Shown: positions 18,913-28,928, numbered from the stretch's first letter. The stretch is DNA of 64,000 nt from Porticoccaceae bacterium (GCA_029242085.1 JAQWUP010000036.1:16973-80972), one strand, 5' to 3'. Translations and numbers: made by a program. Notes: generated by a model not told the origin, from the sequence alone.

Positions 18913-19522
18913 ATGAAACGATTTTACAAAATAACACTTTGGTTGATGATAAGAGTAACTGTTTTGCTGGGTATGATTACACTGGTTGGCTCAAAAATTT
19001 TTAGCACTATGTTCTCTCCCGAGCATTGGTTTGGAGATAAGCCTGTGCTAGCGGCCCCAGATTACAACCTCAGAGCGCACTGGGCGGCCTGACCGGATAG
19101 TGCCAGCCCTGCAGAGCGACTGCCCGAAGGCGTCATCTCAGTTGAGCCGTCTCAACGCAAGGCCGCAGCATTTTTCTTGCACCCGATGACCTTCGGCAGC
19201 AAGGAGCATTTGGTACACCCGATGGATGATCAGCGAGCTGCAGAAACATATTGGCGCCCTGCCAAACACCACCGAGGCCGGTGCACAATTAGATCGTTCT
19301 ATGGGTGATTTGATTGACGACACCGTCCGCACGTTCTGTCAAAATTTGGGTGACAGAAACTGGCTAATAGTCAATGGTGACCGCGGCGAAAGATTAAAAA
19401 ATAAGGGATTCTGGTCGGTATTTTTACGGAATCTACACGGTAGTGACTACAGTTTGTTCTGGGCAAATATCCGTCAGAATGCCATGGGCCGCACTGAGGT
19501 CTTGATCAATGCGTCGCAGTAG
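18913..19522 (+). pseudogene. Degraded DUF3089-like gene
   Basis: APDYNLRAHWAA*PDSASPAERLPEG...AAAFFLHPMTFGS then, in the +1 frame, DYSLFWANIRQNAMGRTEVLI. In-frame TGA at 19090-19092, frameshift, and missing middle. Confidence 0.6.
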
Positions 19523-19592
19523 ATTGACAGAGTGGCGGTATGGTGGGCAAGGAGAGAGCGAACAAACAGCAAGCATACAAACGGAGAGCCAA

Positions 19593-19617
19593 CCAAGAAC
19601 GAGCACCTTGGCTTTTT
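19593..19617 (+). terminator. Possible intrinsic terminator
   Basis: CCAAG-9nt-CTTGG stem followed by CTTTTTATT; short stem. Confidence 0.35.
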
Positions 19618-19739
19618 ATTCTCGAATATTCTGAATCTTTGCAGAGACAAAGCGCTGGGTTAGACAGTCACTAAGCCACCTAATAGGCACTAATTTTAAC
19701 GGCTAATTGTGGCTAAAAACTTTCACTAAACACGTTTTG

Positions 19740-20717
19740 CTAGGAGACAGGTACGTCTGTTACCCACACCTCCGGTGAAGAAAGCCACGTTTTATCCTTG
19801 GCGGTGCGGCCATCCCAACCACCGGCCACATACAGTCGGCCATCAATGATACGTGATGCGGGTGATGAAATGGGTTTGGGGAGCTTGCAGGTGTACTCCC
19901 ATTCGCCACCTTCAGTCAGCGTTAAAATATGTGAGCAGAAAGTCTTCGTACCACCGTCGGGAGTCCAGTGCCCACCCACCATCCAGATTCTGTCCTGATG
20001 AACAAAGGTGGCTCCCTCTGAGTGTGAATGGGCTATCGGTAAATCGGGGCCGTTGCGCCAGCTATCGGTTACCGGATCATAAATATCGGTACGTCGTTGA
20101 TCGAGTTGTTGCGAATCGTGATTAAATTGGCCACCGATGGCATAAATTTGATTGTTAAGTACCGCAACGGATAGTTGATTACGACCCACCTTAAGCGGTG
20201 CCCTGTGGGTCCATTCTGCCTTACCGGTCTTATCCCAGGCATCAAGATCAAAAGCCCAATGATCCGTTGAGTCGGTGTCACGGTCTTCCTCCAGCCCGGA
20301 AATATAGTGCAGATTATTGCCGATCCTGGCGAGGCCGCCACCCGCTCGCTTGCTCGGTAGTAGTGGCGCCGCAGTGTAGCGGTCTTGTTTGGGGTCGAAG
20401 TGCCAGACTTCGGCGATGATATGCTCGCTCACCGTTTGCCCGTCACCGGGCCTATCTTTCATTCCCCCAGCAAACCAGAAGCCGCTGGAACCCGCGACCA
20501 AATTGACATGTGAAATCTTACTCGGCAGGTTCTGCAGCACCGTCCATGATTGATCGTTGGGGTCGAACATCTGTAATCGATCACTGGATTTGACCGTATC
20601 TAAATAACCACCCAGAACATACAGTTTACCTTCTAGTTTCACGCTGGCAGGTTCCCAGCTACCATAGGGCATATCGGCTAGCTGTTGCCAGGTTACATCA
20701 TGCACGGGTTGGTTCAC
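19740..20717 (-). CDS. Kelch repeat-containing protein
   Basis: Repeated LYVLGGY / NQIYAIGGQ / RIWMVGG / RLYVAGGWDG blades. GTG start at 20717, 10 nt after the upstream SDR, preferred to the longer ORF. Confidence 0.85.
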   Translation of the reverse strand: MNQPVHDVTWQQLADMPYGSWEPASVKLEGKLYVLGGYLDTVKSSDRLQMFDPNDQSWTVLQNLPSKISHVNLVAGSSGFWFAGGMKDRPGDGQTVSEHIIAEVWHFDPKQDRYTAAPLLPSKRAGGGLARIGNNLHYISGLEEDRDTDSTDHWAFDLDAWDKTGKAEWTHRAPLKVGRNQLSVAVLNNQIYAIGGQFNHDSQQLDQRRTDIYDPVTDSWRNGPDLPIAHSHSEGATFVHQDRIWMVGGHWTPDGGTKTFCSHILTLTEGGEWEYTCKLPKPISSPASRIIDGRLYVAGGWDGRTAKDKTWLSSPEVWVTDVPVS

Positions 20718-20727
20718 GTGATATTCC

Positions 20728-21513
20728 TTAAAATTGTCGATCGAGCGCCGCCAATAGGTCAGCGCAGCGTTGCTCAAGCATCTTGCGAGTATGGGTACCG
20801 TCGCAAAAGATATAAAATTCATCGGTTAATATGGCATTCATCACCTGTTGCCCGACTGTATCGGCCGGCACTGCCATATCAGCGATCAGGGTACTGATTT
20901 TTTCATCAACTTTTTGTTGCAGGTTCTGAATAATCGGGGTGTCGACAACATGGGGACACAGCACAGAGACACCAATATGAGTGCCAGCCAGATCATTGCG
21001 TAAATATTCAGACAGGCCAACCAGGGCGAATTTACTGCTACCGTAAGCCGATTGATGTCCATGACCCTGGATCCCGCTAAATGACGAGGTGTTGACGATA
21101 TGCCCCGCTTCACCATGCTCGAGCATACCGGGCAGGAACTGATTGATACCGTTGAGGGGGCCGTAGAAGTTGACTTCCATAACACCGCGCCACTTTTTGT
21201 CCGTGGTATCGAGAATCTTATCACCGCCGCCGATGCCGGCATTGTTGCAAAGTACATGTAGTGCACCGAAAGATTGTTCAATGCGCGCTGCGGCCTGTTT
21301 TAGCGAGTCGCGATTGGTTGAGTCGATCGCTAAGGCTATTACATTGTCGGTGATCGCCCTGAGCTCGGCCTCTGCGACTGGCAGCTGGTGTTTTTGTATA
21401 TCGCTGATGACTACGTTCATACCGGCTTTTGCGAATGTTCTCGCCATGCCGAGACCGATACCGCCCGCGGCACCGGTGATAAAGGCCGTTTTGTTCTTTA
21501 AAGTCTCCATCAA
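20728..21513 (-). CDS. SDR family oxidoreductase
   Basis: TAFITGAAGGIGLGMARTF, LCNNAGIGG, SAYGSSKFALVGLSEYLR. Confidence 0.92.
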   Translation of the reverse strand: MMETLKNKTAFITGAAGGIGLGMARTFAKAGMNVVISDIQKHQLPVAEAELRAITDNVIALAIDSTNRDSLKQAAARIEQSFGALHVLCNNAGIGGGDKILDTTDKKWRGVMEVNFYGPLNGINQFLPGMLEHGEAGHIVNTSSFSGIQGHGHQSAYGSSKFALVGLSEYLRNDLAGTHIGVSVLCPHVVDTPIIQNLQQKVDEKISTLIADMAVPADTVGQQVMNAILTDEFYIFCDGTHTRKMLEQRCADLLAALDRQF

Positions 21514-22619
21514 ATATCAGTCACTTTGTTATGTTCAATAAGGTCGAAGTCGATTTCATAACCCAGCCCGGGACTTGTTGGCGCATGCACCATGCCATGT
21601 TTATCCACCTTGATATCCTCGATCAGGCCATGCTTTTGCGCGGTGTCCGGCAGCAGCACTTCAAACAGCTCTGAATTGGGCAGGGCCATCAGCAAGTTCA
21701 GGTTGGCGACATTGTTGAGCGAGTTTCCACCGTGGTGAATCTCATAATTCATTTGAAAGGTCTCGGCGGTGTGGGCGGTTTTTAGACAGGAGGTGAGGCC
21801 ACCTTTGAGCGCCGGGTCACCGCGCAGATAGTCGGTAGCTCTGTGCAGCAACCATGGCGCATAGGTGGTGGGGCCATTAGCTGGCAATTCGGTTGCCATC
21901 AGAGGGATTTTAAGTACCTGTTTTAGTTTTTCGTAACCGTAGATATCATCCCACTTAAGGGGATCCTCAAACCAGTAAAAACCAAGTTCCTCTATTACCT
22001 GACCGACCCGAAGCGCATCGGGATAGTCGTAGGACCAAGTGGAATCGAGCATTAAGCGAAAGTCATCGCCGACTGCTTCTCTTACCGCTTTACAAATACT
22101 GATATCCTCAGCTGCTATGCCGGGGGGGTGCATTTTATAGGCGTGCCAGCCAGCCTCTTTGTACTTGAGCGCGTATTCGACGTACTCCTCGGCAGAGCCT
22201 AAAATCTGAGAGCTCGCGTAGGCGGGAGCCGACTCTCGAAAGGTACCCATGATTTTATGCACCGGGACACCTGCCGCTTTGCCAGCCAAATCCCAGAGTG
22301 CAACATCAACTGCGCCAATCACTCTCATGCTGCCGCCGGAAGCCCATCTGGCCATTTTTTGCCAGATCAATTCGCGGTCAAACGGGTCTCTACCTACAAG
22401 TAGTGGCTTATATCGCTCTACAAGCGTTGCGCCATCTCTGCCGATAGGGCTATAGGCAGAACCGAGAAATGCGTGCCCCTCAATACCTTCATCAGTCAGG
22501 ATCCTGACTAATCCCATCTGAGAGTTGTGAGCTTTATCGGCTTTGAAGTCGCGCAAGTATTGAACTGGAGGGATATCCTTCCAGTTCCAGATCGTGATTT
22601 TGACATCTGTTATTTTCAA
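21510..22619 (-). CDS. Enolase superfamily protein (mandelate racemase/muconate lactonizing enzyme-like)
   Basis: KITDVKITIWNWKDIPPVQ, VDVALWDLAGKAAGVPVHKIMG, AYKMHPPG, DSTWSYDYPDALRVGQVIEELGFYWFEDPL. TTG start at 22619 after an AGAGGGA-like RBS, preferred to ORF start 22907. Confidence 0.9.
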   Translation of the reverse strand: MKITDVKITIWNWKDIPPVQYLRDFKADKAHNSQMGLVRILTDEGIEGHAFLGSAYSPIGRDGATLVERYKPLLVGRDPFDRELIWQKMARWASGGSMRVIGAVDVALWDLAGKAAGVPVHKIMGTFRESAPAYASSQILGSAEEYVEYALKYKEAGWHAYKMHPPGIAAEDISICKAVREAVGDDFRLMLDSTWSYDYPDALRVGQVIEELGFYWFEDPLKWDDIYGYEKLKQVLKIPLMATELPANGPTTYAPWLLHRATDYLRGDPALKGGLTSCLKTAHTAETFQMNYEIHHGGNSLNNVANLNLLMALPNSELFEVLLPDTAQKHGLIEDIKVDKHGMVHAPTSPGLGYEIDFDLIEHNKVTDI

Positions 22620-22764
22620 CGTTGTTCCCTCTGTTGGATTAATAATTTCATGATAAGCATTTTTTATGCGTTTAATAACAACGACCAGATGTTCCTTTTG
22701 ATGCGTAAAATTACCTTCACTGAGAGTAATCTCAGGTTCAAAATTGGTCAATAAAGATAGAATA

Positions 22765-22807
22765 CCTTTCACCCATAAAGAGGGGTTTAAATTTATGGGT
22801 GAAAAGG
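22765..22807. promoter_or_regulatory. Inverted-repeat putative operator CCTTTCACCCATAAA-12nt-TTTATGGGTGAAAAGG
   Basis: 13-bp perfect arms 22767-22779 / 22792-22804, in the gap between divergent genes 22619(-) and 22943(+). Confidence 0.8.
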
Positions 22808-22942
22808 AGCGTACCAGATCTATTCTGGGTCGCTTGATTAGTGTTAACTTATACAAAAAGTAACGAGAGGAATCAGTCGCAATATAAATTCTTAAGAGGG
22901 CTACCAATTATTTGTGGCGACTGCGATAGATTGCCTCAGGAA

Positions 22943-24550
22943 ATGAGTATTATGAATCATCAGGAATCAGAGGCAACCAAGCTAGACGATGCGCAGATAC
23001 GCCGTTTTATTTGTGATGGCATATTAGTGCTCGACAGTGCCGTAGACGGTGCTATCCATCAAACGATCCGCCACAAACTTGAATGGGTCAACAAGAACGA
23101 CAGGCGCATCGAGGGCAATATTATGCCCCGGGTACCTGAGCTTCAAACAGTGCTGGATTCTCCAGTCATAAAGGGCGCTCTGCAAAGTCTGCTCGGCGAT
23201 GATTTCTTTTTTCATCCCCATAGGATGATGGTGCCGAGCGAGCCGCTGCCCCCAGAGCAACGCGATATGGAGTTGCGAGGTAACGAGGATGGACCGCCTA
23301 TGGGCGAGGGGTCGATGGCCTATTCCTACTGGCATAAAGATACCTATATTCCTCTGGGGCAGGCGCGATACCATGCGCCGTACCGTCTGTTTCTGTTCTA
23401 TTTTCCTCAGGACACCCCGGTCGAAATGGGTCCGACAAGGGTCATTCCTGGCTCCCAATATCAGGATGATATCAGTGTCGAGGATCACGCCTATGGCATC
23501 GTGCCAGAGGGCATAAAAGCGGGAAGTTGTATGCTCGCCGCTTTTGATATCAATCACGCCGGCATGAGTAATCTTGCCGATCAGACGCGCTATATGGTCA
23601 AGTTTAACTTTTTGCGCACAAGTCTTCCTGAGCAGCCCTCCTGGAATGGCGGATCGGGCGCATGGCAAACCCCCAGTGAGCTATTAGGCCGCTATTCACA
23701 TCCGCAGTTGTGGTCGACGATGTGGGATTGGATGCGCGGTCATCCCCGCTTAGATATACTACCTGCCAAGGATATCGCGCTGCATATTTCACACTTGAAT
23801 AGTCCCGATCAGCCTCTGCGATTGGACGCGATCTATTCGCTCGCAGCGATGGGCCAAGCGGCGCTTACACCGCTCCTGGAAAGTCTCGCGAGTACACAGG
23901 GGCAGGGTAGAATCGATCCCCCCTACACACAAAATGAAGACGGTTCCTACTCCGCCAATACGGCGAACTCATCAGAGAGGCGATGGACCGAGGGCGGCTA
24001 TACCTTTCAAGATGAAGCTTACGCGCTGGGGTGTTTGGGCGAGCTCGCGATTGATCCCCTGCGCCAGCTACTCACTTCCGAAGACCCCTGGATAGTTATC
24101 AACGCCGCATTTGCTCTCGGCCAAATAGGTCATCAAGCAGCCCGGGCAGTAGAAGATCTTGCCGCGCTGCTAGACAGTGATGATCACAGAGTTGTGCGGG
24201 CTCTTTTGGAATCGATTTCCTGCATTGGTAGGAACACCAAAGCGGCGTTACCGGGAATCGAAAAAATATTACGAACCGACCGAGAAATCTGGCGGCAGGA
24301 TTTTGATCTACCTTATCTTGTCGGTGACCAGATACACTTCAATGCTGTATTTGCCTTGCTCTCATCAGATCTACCGATTACAGCGATGGAAGGCCTTCTG
24401 CTGGAGTTGTTAGCGCCACCGGCCAAGCGAAATTTTGTGCAGGCAATAGCACTTGAGATATTGCTACGTCACGATAGCGTAGCGGGCCTGCGTGGCGCGC
24501 TTGGATACCTTCAGGCACATTGTTGGGATGATACCGAGATGCCGGCCTAA
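22943..24550 (+). CDS. Phytanoyl-CoA dioxygenase (PhyH)-like domain fused to C-terminal HEAT repeats
   Basis: SYWHKDTYIPLG, MGPTRVIPGSQY, INHAGMSNLADQTRYMVKFNF (PhyH-like); LRLDAIYSLAAMGQAALTPLL, WIVINAAFALGQIGHQAARAVEDLAALL, HRVVRALLESISCIGRNTKAALPGIEKIL (HEAT). Confidence 0.85.
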   Translation: MSIMNHQESEATKLDDAQIRRFICDGILVLDSAVDGAIHQTIRHKLEWVNKNDRRIEGNIMPRVPELQTVLDSPVIKGALQSLLGDDFFFHPHRMMVPSEPLPPEQRDMELRGNEDGPPMGEGSMAYSYWHKDTYIPLGQARYHAPYRLFLFYFPQDTPVEMGPTRVIPGSQYQDDISVEDHAYGIVPEGIKAGSCMLAAFDINHAGMSNLADQTRYMVKFNFLRTSLPEQPSWNGGSGAWQTPSELLGRYSHPQLWSTMWDWMRGHPRLDILPAKDIALHISHLNSPDQPLRLDAIYSLAAMGQAALTPLLESLASTQGQGRIDPPYTQNEDGSYSANTANSSERRWTEGGYTFQDEAYALGCLGELAIDPLRQLLTSEDPWIVINAAFALGQIGHQAARAVEDLAALLDSDDHRVVRALLESISCIGRNTKAALPGIEKILRTDREIWRQDFDLPYLVGDQIHFNAVFALLSSDLPITAMEGLLLELLAPPAKRNFVQAIALEILLRHDSVAGLRGALGYLQAHCWDDTEMPA

Positions 24551-24704
24551 TACTTTCCGTTAAAAAGCATCTTAGGACCAAGAGTATTTTTACAGGTGCC
24601 GGTGCCACGGCGATTCAAGCGCTGGCTGCGCTTCTCTATTAGCACCTCTCTAGCATCGTTTTTTATCAGCGCTGTCTGCCGGCTTTCTTGGAAAGGGCAA
24701 TAGA

Positions 24705-25670
24705 TTATTTATCCGTTCCCAGCAGAAATTCCAATGGAATGTGCAGTCGATCCCGCCATGCACTGGGTAGGTGGGATGCCCCCGGAAATTTACGGGTTAC
24801 CCAGTCAATATCCTCTTGGTAACCCTTTGACTGCATGATCTTATCCATAACTTGCTGATAGGGTTCATAGCCGGCATCCAGGGATTCAGTACCAAAATCG
24901 AAATAGAGACGGTTAGAACCCGCCTCTGGCCAGTGATTTTGGTACCACTCAAGTACCGCACCCTGCGCGTCGCCCCAGTGAGTCGACATGCAGGCTGCAC
25001 CGCCAAAAACATCAGAGTATTCAGAGATCGCGTAGGAAGAGATCAAGCCGCCCATACTGGAGCCCATCATAAACGTGTTCTCTTGCTCCGGTCTGGTTTG
25101 ATAGGTTTTGTCAATATAGGGCTTAAGCTCCTCGACAATAAACTTAAGGTAATTGTCAGAATTAAGGCGCTCGTATTTCAAGTCTGAGTTGTTGGCTTCT
25201 AGAAGCCGGCCCACTTCCTCGGTGATGGGCTTTTGCGGCATATATTCATTTCTTCGCCGGCCTTTATTGGGCAGCATCCAGGGTGCGACGACGATCGCGG
25301 CTCTGATGTTTTGCTCCCGAATCATGCGTGGCATAATGAGATCGACATTCCAATTCCACGGCGTCCATTTGTACCAAGAGTGAGACCCTAAAAATAAAAA
25401 TTGGCCATCGTTCATGTACACAACCGGATAACGTTCTGATGATAAGGGGTCGTAACCTTCGGGAAGCCACACTTCAACCGGGCGGGGTACAACAAACTCA
25501 GATGGAAAATCATCATAGTGAACGACGGAGCCAGTCCCACCATGATGGAGGACTTTCCTGGCGATGATTACAGATGCAATGACTGCTACAAAAAATAGCA
25601 GCGCTACTCCTGATGTTATCATTATAAAAATGTCCTCAACCGCGGATACTCTTGAGTGTGATGAATCCAC
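24705..25670 (-). CDS. Alpha/beta hydrolase, putative esterase (Fes/esterase D-like), membrane-anchored
   Basis: N-terminal TM; VEVWLPEGYDPLSSERYPVVYMNDGQ; TFMMGSSMGGLISSYAISEYSDVFGGAACMSTHWG. Confidence 0.87.
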   Translation of the reverse strand: MDSSHSRVSAVEDIFIMITSGVALLFFVAVIASVIIARKVLHHGGTGSVVHYDDFPSEFVVPRPVEVWLPEGYDPLSSERYPVVYMNDGQFLFLGSHSWYKWTPWNWNVDLIMPRMIREQNIRAAIVVAPWMLPNKGRRRNEYMPQKPITEEVGRLLEANNSDLKYERLNSDNYLKFIVEELKPYIDKTYQTRPEQENTFMMGSSMGGLISSYAISEYSDVFGGAACMSTHWGDAQGAVLEWYQNHWPEAGSNRLYFDFGTESLDAGYEPYQQVMDKIMQSKGYQEDIDWVTRKFPGASHLPSAWRDRLHIPLEFLLGTDK

Positions 25671-26005
25671 TTTAAGCCGTCAACCAAACTGCGCTCACGC
25701 TTGGGTCTATTCACCCATTATTGCTGGTGTTAAAGGCCTGTTGCCTAACTATAAATTAGGCCTAATCAAGCTTAGCAGAGCCTTAAGAAAGCGCAGCGAT
25801 GCGAAAAATTTGGGTGGCTTTTGATGATCAAAGCTGACCGACATAACTGACTTCTTATATAATCGCATTGTGCGTTTGATGGCTTAGGTGGCAGTTGTGG
25901 CAGTGAGGTCTGGCGACTTGTGGATTGGCTGTTCTTTTCGCGGGAAAAAATCTATCTGCACTGGTAGGGCGCGCAATTGAAAAAAACATCATGGTTGGAT
26001 CGATT

Positions 26006-27193
26006 ATGGTAGACAATTTTTTTAACCCCAGACAGGTTTTCACAACAAAAGATGAAACTCCGCCACGGGTGCTGAATGCGCCGCAGAAATATATTCAGGG
26101 AGCCGGCGTTCTCAACCATGTTGGACACTATATTGACAGTCTTATGCAGGTAGAACGCGCGGCCATTTTTGCCACGCGGCGCGGGCTTGCGACTCAGGGC
26201 GCTCAAATCGCCCAAAGCCTGCGGGCTCAATCCACCGATGTGGTTAGTGCGCAGTTCAATGGAGAGTGCTCACAAGCTGAAATCGCGGCGCATTTTGGCG
26301 CGCTTGCCGATAAGCAACTCGATTGCCTTATCGCGGTAGGCGGTGGAAAACTGGTCGATGCTGGTAAGTGTATCGCCCATCGGCTCAATGTGCCGGTCAT
26401 CGTTGTACCGACACTGGCCAGCACCGATGCACCCACCTCGGCACTGTCAGTTGTCTACAAACCGGAGGGTACCGCAGAGTCTGTGGAATTTTTCCCACAG
26501 AACCCGACCATGGTGATTGTTGATACCGATGTGATCGTCAGTGCGCCCGAACGTTATTTTGTCGCGGGAATGGGCGATGCGATGGCGACCTGGTATGAGA
26601 CTAAAGTGTGTCTCAACAACCCCGCTGCTCGCAACTCTATGGGTGCCCTGCCTACTCTGGCTTCCTGTGCAGTGGCAGAGATGTGTGCCCAAACACTTTT
26701 TGAATTCGGCGAGACGGCAGCGGCGTCGGTGCTGGTGAACCAGAACAATGCCGCGGTGGACAAAGTCGTCGAGGCTAATACGCTGCTCAGCGGTATTGGC
26801 TTTGAGAGTGGCGGCCTTGCTCTGGCCCATGCGATCGCGCTTGCCTATCCAGAGATAGATATTATCCATGATCGCTATCTGCATGGAGAGATGGTGGCAA
26901 TGGGCACCTTGGCGCAGCTCGCCATGGAGGATTCAGTCGATGCTGAACGCGTCACTCGATTTTTTGCTCGGGTTGGGCTGCCAGTACACTTCGGCCAAAT
27001 TTCCCTCGAAGCCGATAAAGGTAACGTTATGAATACACTAATCGAGGCGACTCTGGCAAGACCAATTGCTCACAATATGCCGATGTCAGTCACCGGTTCT
27101 TCCCTGCGCGAGGCGTTATTTAAGGCGCATAAACTGGGGCTGGAAGTTTCGGTTGATGAAGGCGATAAGGCCTACGCCAGACTGCATACTTAA
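26006..27193 (+). CDS. Iron-containing alcohol dehydrogenase, glycerol dehydrogenase-like
   Basis: PQKYIQGAGVLNHVGHYI, LIAVGGGKLVDAGKCIAHRLNVPVIVVPTLASTDAPTSALSVVY, GMGDAMATWYETK, GGLALAHAIALA. ORF opens at 25925; ATG 26006 preferred. Confidence 0.9.
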   Translation: MVDNFFNPRQVFTTKDETPPRVLNAPQKYIQGAGVLNHVGHYIDSLMQVERAAIFATRRGLATQGAQIAQSLRAQSTDVVSAQFNGECSQAEIAAHFGALADKQLDCLIAVGGGKLVDAGKCIAHRLNVPVIVVPTLASTDAPTSALSVVYKPEGTAESVEFFPQNPTMVIVDTDVIVSAPERYFVAGMGDAMATWYETKVCLNNPAARNSMGALPTLASCAVAEMCAQTLFEFGETAAASVLVNQNNAAVDKVVEANTLLSGIGFESGGLALAHAIALAYPEIDIIHDRYLHGEMVAMGTLAQLAMEDSVDAERVTRFFARVGLPVHFGQISLEADKGNVMNTLIEATLARPIAHNMPMSVTGSSLREALFKAHKLGLEVSVDEGDKAYARLHT

Positions 27194-27252
27194 TCACTGA
27201 TCAATACGCTCGGTCATTGGGGGGATTTGGGTGTGCTTAGATTTACAGGCGC

Positions 27253-28641
27253 TTATGAGCGCCAGCTCCCAGACACCTTCTGATACACCCTAAGGGTCCG
27301 CTCTGCTAGTTCCGTCATGCTAATTTCTTGAAAGCCGATGACGCTGGGCCTGACTGTGTCATTGAGCGGTGTCACAAGGCTGGAATGTAGGGAGGCAGAC
27401 CCACACATTGCACCGACAATGGACCCGCAGGTAGCGCCATTGCAGTCCGTGTCCCAACCGCCCTCAACGGAATGACAAATCGACTGATGAAAGTCCATAT
27501 TGCCAAAGATCATTGAGCCGATAACGACGAGCGCATTGTTGACTGTGTGGACACCGTTTAAATCGCCGTAGTGCACTTCCAACCAATCCATATAAGCTTC
27601 AAAATCATCGCAATGACTGGCCTGAGCCACTGCTGCCAGAGACGCTTCTGCCAGTTTACAATTCACGGGTATCTCCGACAACCCGATATGGACTAACTCG
27701 ATGGCATCCGTGACAACAAAGGATGCCGCAATAATCGCCGCAAACATCATCTCGCCATAAATTCCATTGCCAGTATGGGTCCAGCAGGCATCGCGGTAGG
27801 CAAACTCCGCCGCCAGTTCGGGATTTCCTGCACAGGCGTAGCCCCAACCATCCGCGCGAATTTGCGCGCCGATCCATTCGCGATAGGGGTTTCTATTGGT
27901 GCGAGTATATTCGGGTGTCACCCAATCGGATGCCGCGATCCTGGGCACCGCATTGTTGTAGTTGAGAATGGCTTGCGTTTCGGCCGTACAGATTGCATTG
28001 TAGGGGAGGCAGGCGTTCCAAGTTGCGGCCACGTTGCGCCACTTAAAATCGGGGCCGTATTCTTCGAGGACGCGTAGCGCGATCAGCGTGTAGTGGATAT
28101 CGTCATCAGGCTCCATAAAGGAGATTTGTTCGCGTTGCGACAGCGGACAGCTCAACTGCAGGTCATCACCCGCATCGACACCACTAAAATAGTCGTTTAG
28201 CGGCCAGTCATTGCGATTTTGCAGATAGGTTCTAATCGCCTTGCGCCCAATCATTCCCTGCTGACCGCGAATACCCATGTTTTCCACGGGTTTGCCCAGG
28301 GCACAGCCCGCTGCACGACCGATCCATGCACCATGGAATTTGTCGAGTAAATCAGACTCAGTCGGTGTGCCGAGTTGTCGTGGTCCCGCCGGGCGAGCCA
28401 CGCGAATGCCATGCAGATCATTGGGTTGAGCATAGGTAAATTGAGGATCGGCAGGTAATTTATCTATGACCATGAAAAGGTCGTCAATCGCCGCAAAGTC
28501 CATCTCATCCCTGTCGCTGTCCATAGCGGTTACTTGATCCTTTAGCGTATCTGGGACCAAAAATCCCTCGTATTCTTTTTGAACTAATTCAGCTTTGGCT
28601 AAGCCTAGAGGCGTGTCCCACCCTGTAAAGATCATTTGCAA
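27253..28641 (-). CDS. ADP-ribosylglycohydrolase family protein
   Basis: DKFHGAWIGRAAGCALGKPVE, MEPDDDIHYTLIALRVLEEYG, GGWDTDCNGATCGSIVGAMCG. Confidence 0.88.
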   Translation of the reverse strand: MQMIFTGWDTPLGLAKAELVQKEYEGFLVPDTLKDQVTAMDSDRDEMDFAAIDDLFMVIDKLPADPQFTYAQPNDLHGIRVARPAGPRQLGTPTESDLLDKFHGAWIGRAAGCALGKPVENMGIRGQQGMIGRKAIRTYLQNRNDWPLNDYFSGVDAGDDLQLSCPLSQREQISFMEPDDDIHYTLIALRVLEEYGPDFKWRNVAATWNACLPYNAICTAETQAILNYNNAVPRIAASDWVTPEYTRTNRNPYREWIGAQIRADGWGYACAGNPELAAEFAYRDACWTHTGNGIYGEMMFAAIIAASFVVTDAIELVHIGLSEIPVNCKLAEASLAAVAQASHCDDFEAYMDWLEVHYGDLNGVHTVNNALVVIGSMIFGNMDFHQSICHSVEGGWDTDCNGATCGSIVGAMCGSASLHSSLVTPLNDTVRPSVIGFQEISMTELAERTLRVYQKVSGSWRS

Positions 28642-28928
28642 GCTCCAGAATTTTAATGTTTATAAAAGTATGCCGTCGGCGACCCTTGGAAAATTTAATC
28701 AGGAAGACTATGTCCAAATTGCAGCTGACATTTTTACGACTTTGACCTCATTTATAACACGATCTAAAGTTTGACTTGGTAAATGGGGGATTTGCAAAAG
28801 AATCCTGTTGACACCCAATTTATTCAGCCAAACAATATGTAAAACACAACAGCAATTTCAGTATCCTTTCACAGCGTCCTGAAGGCAAATTTTGAGTAAA
28901 CCATATTCACCCAAATAAGGGTTTCACA

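Noticed and set aside
23024-23668. 214-aa minus-strand ORF
   Set aside because: Antisense shadow of the PhyH-HEAT gene; no family motif.
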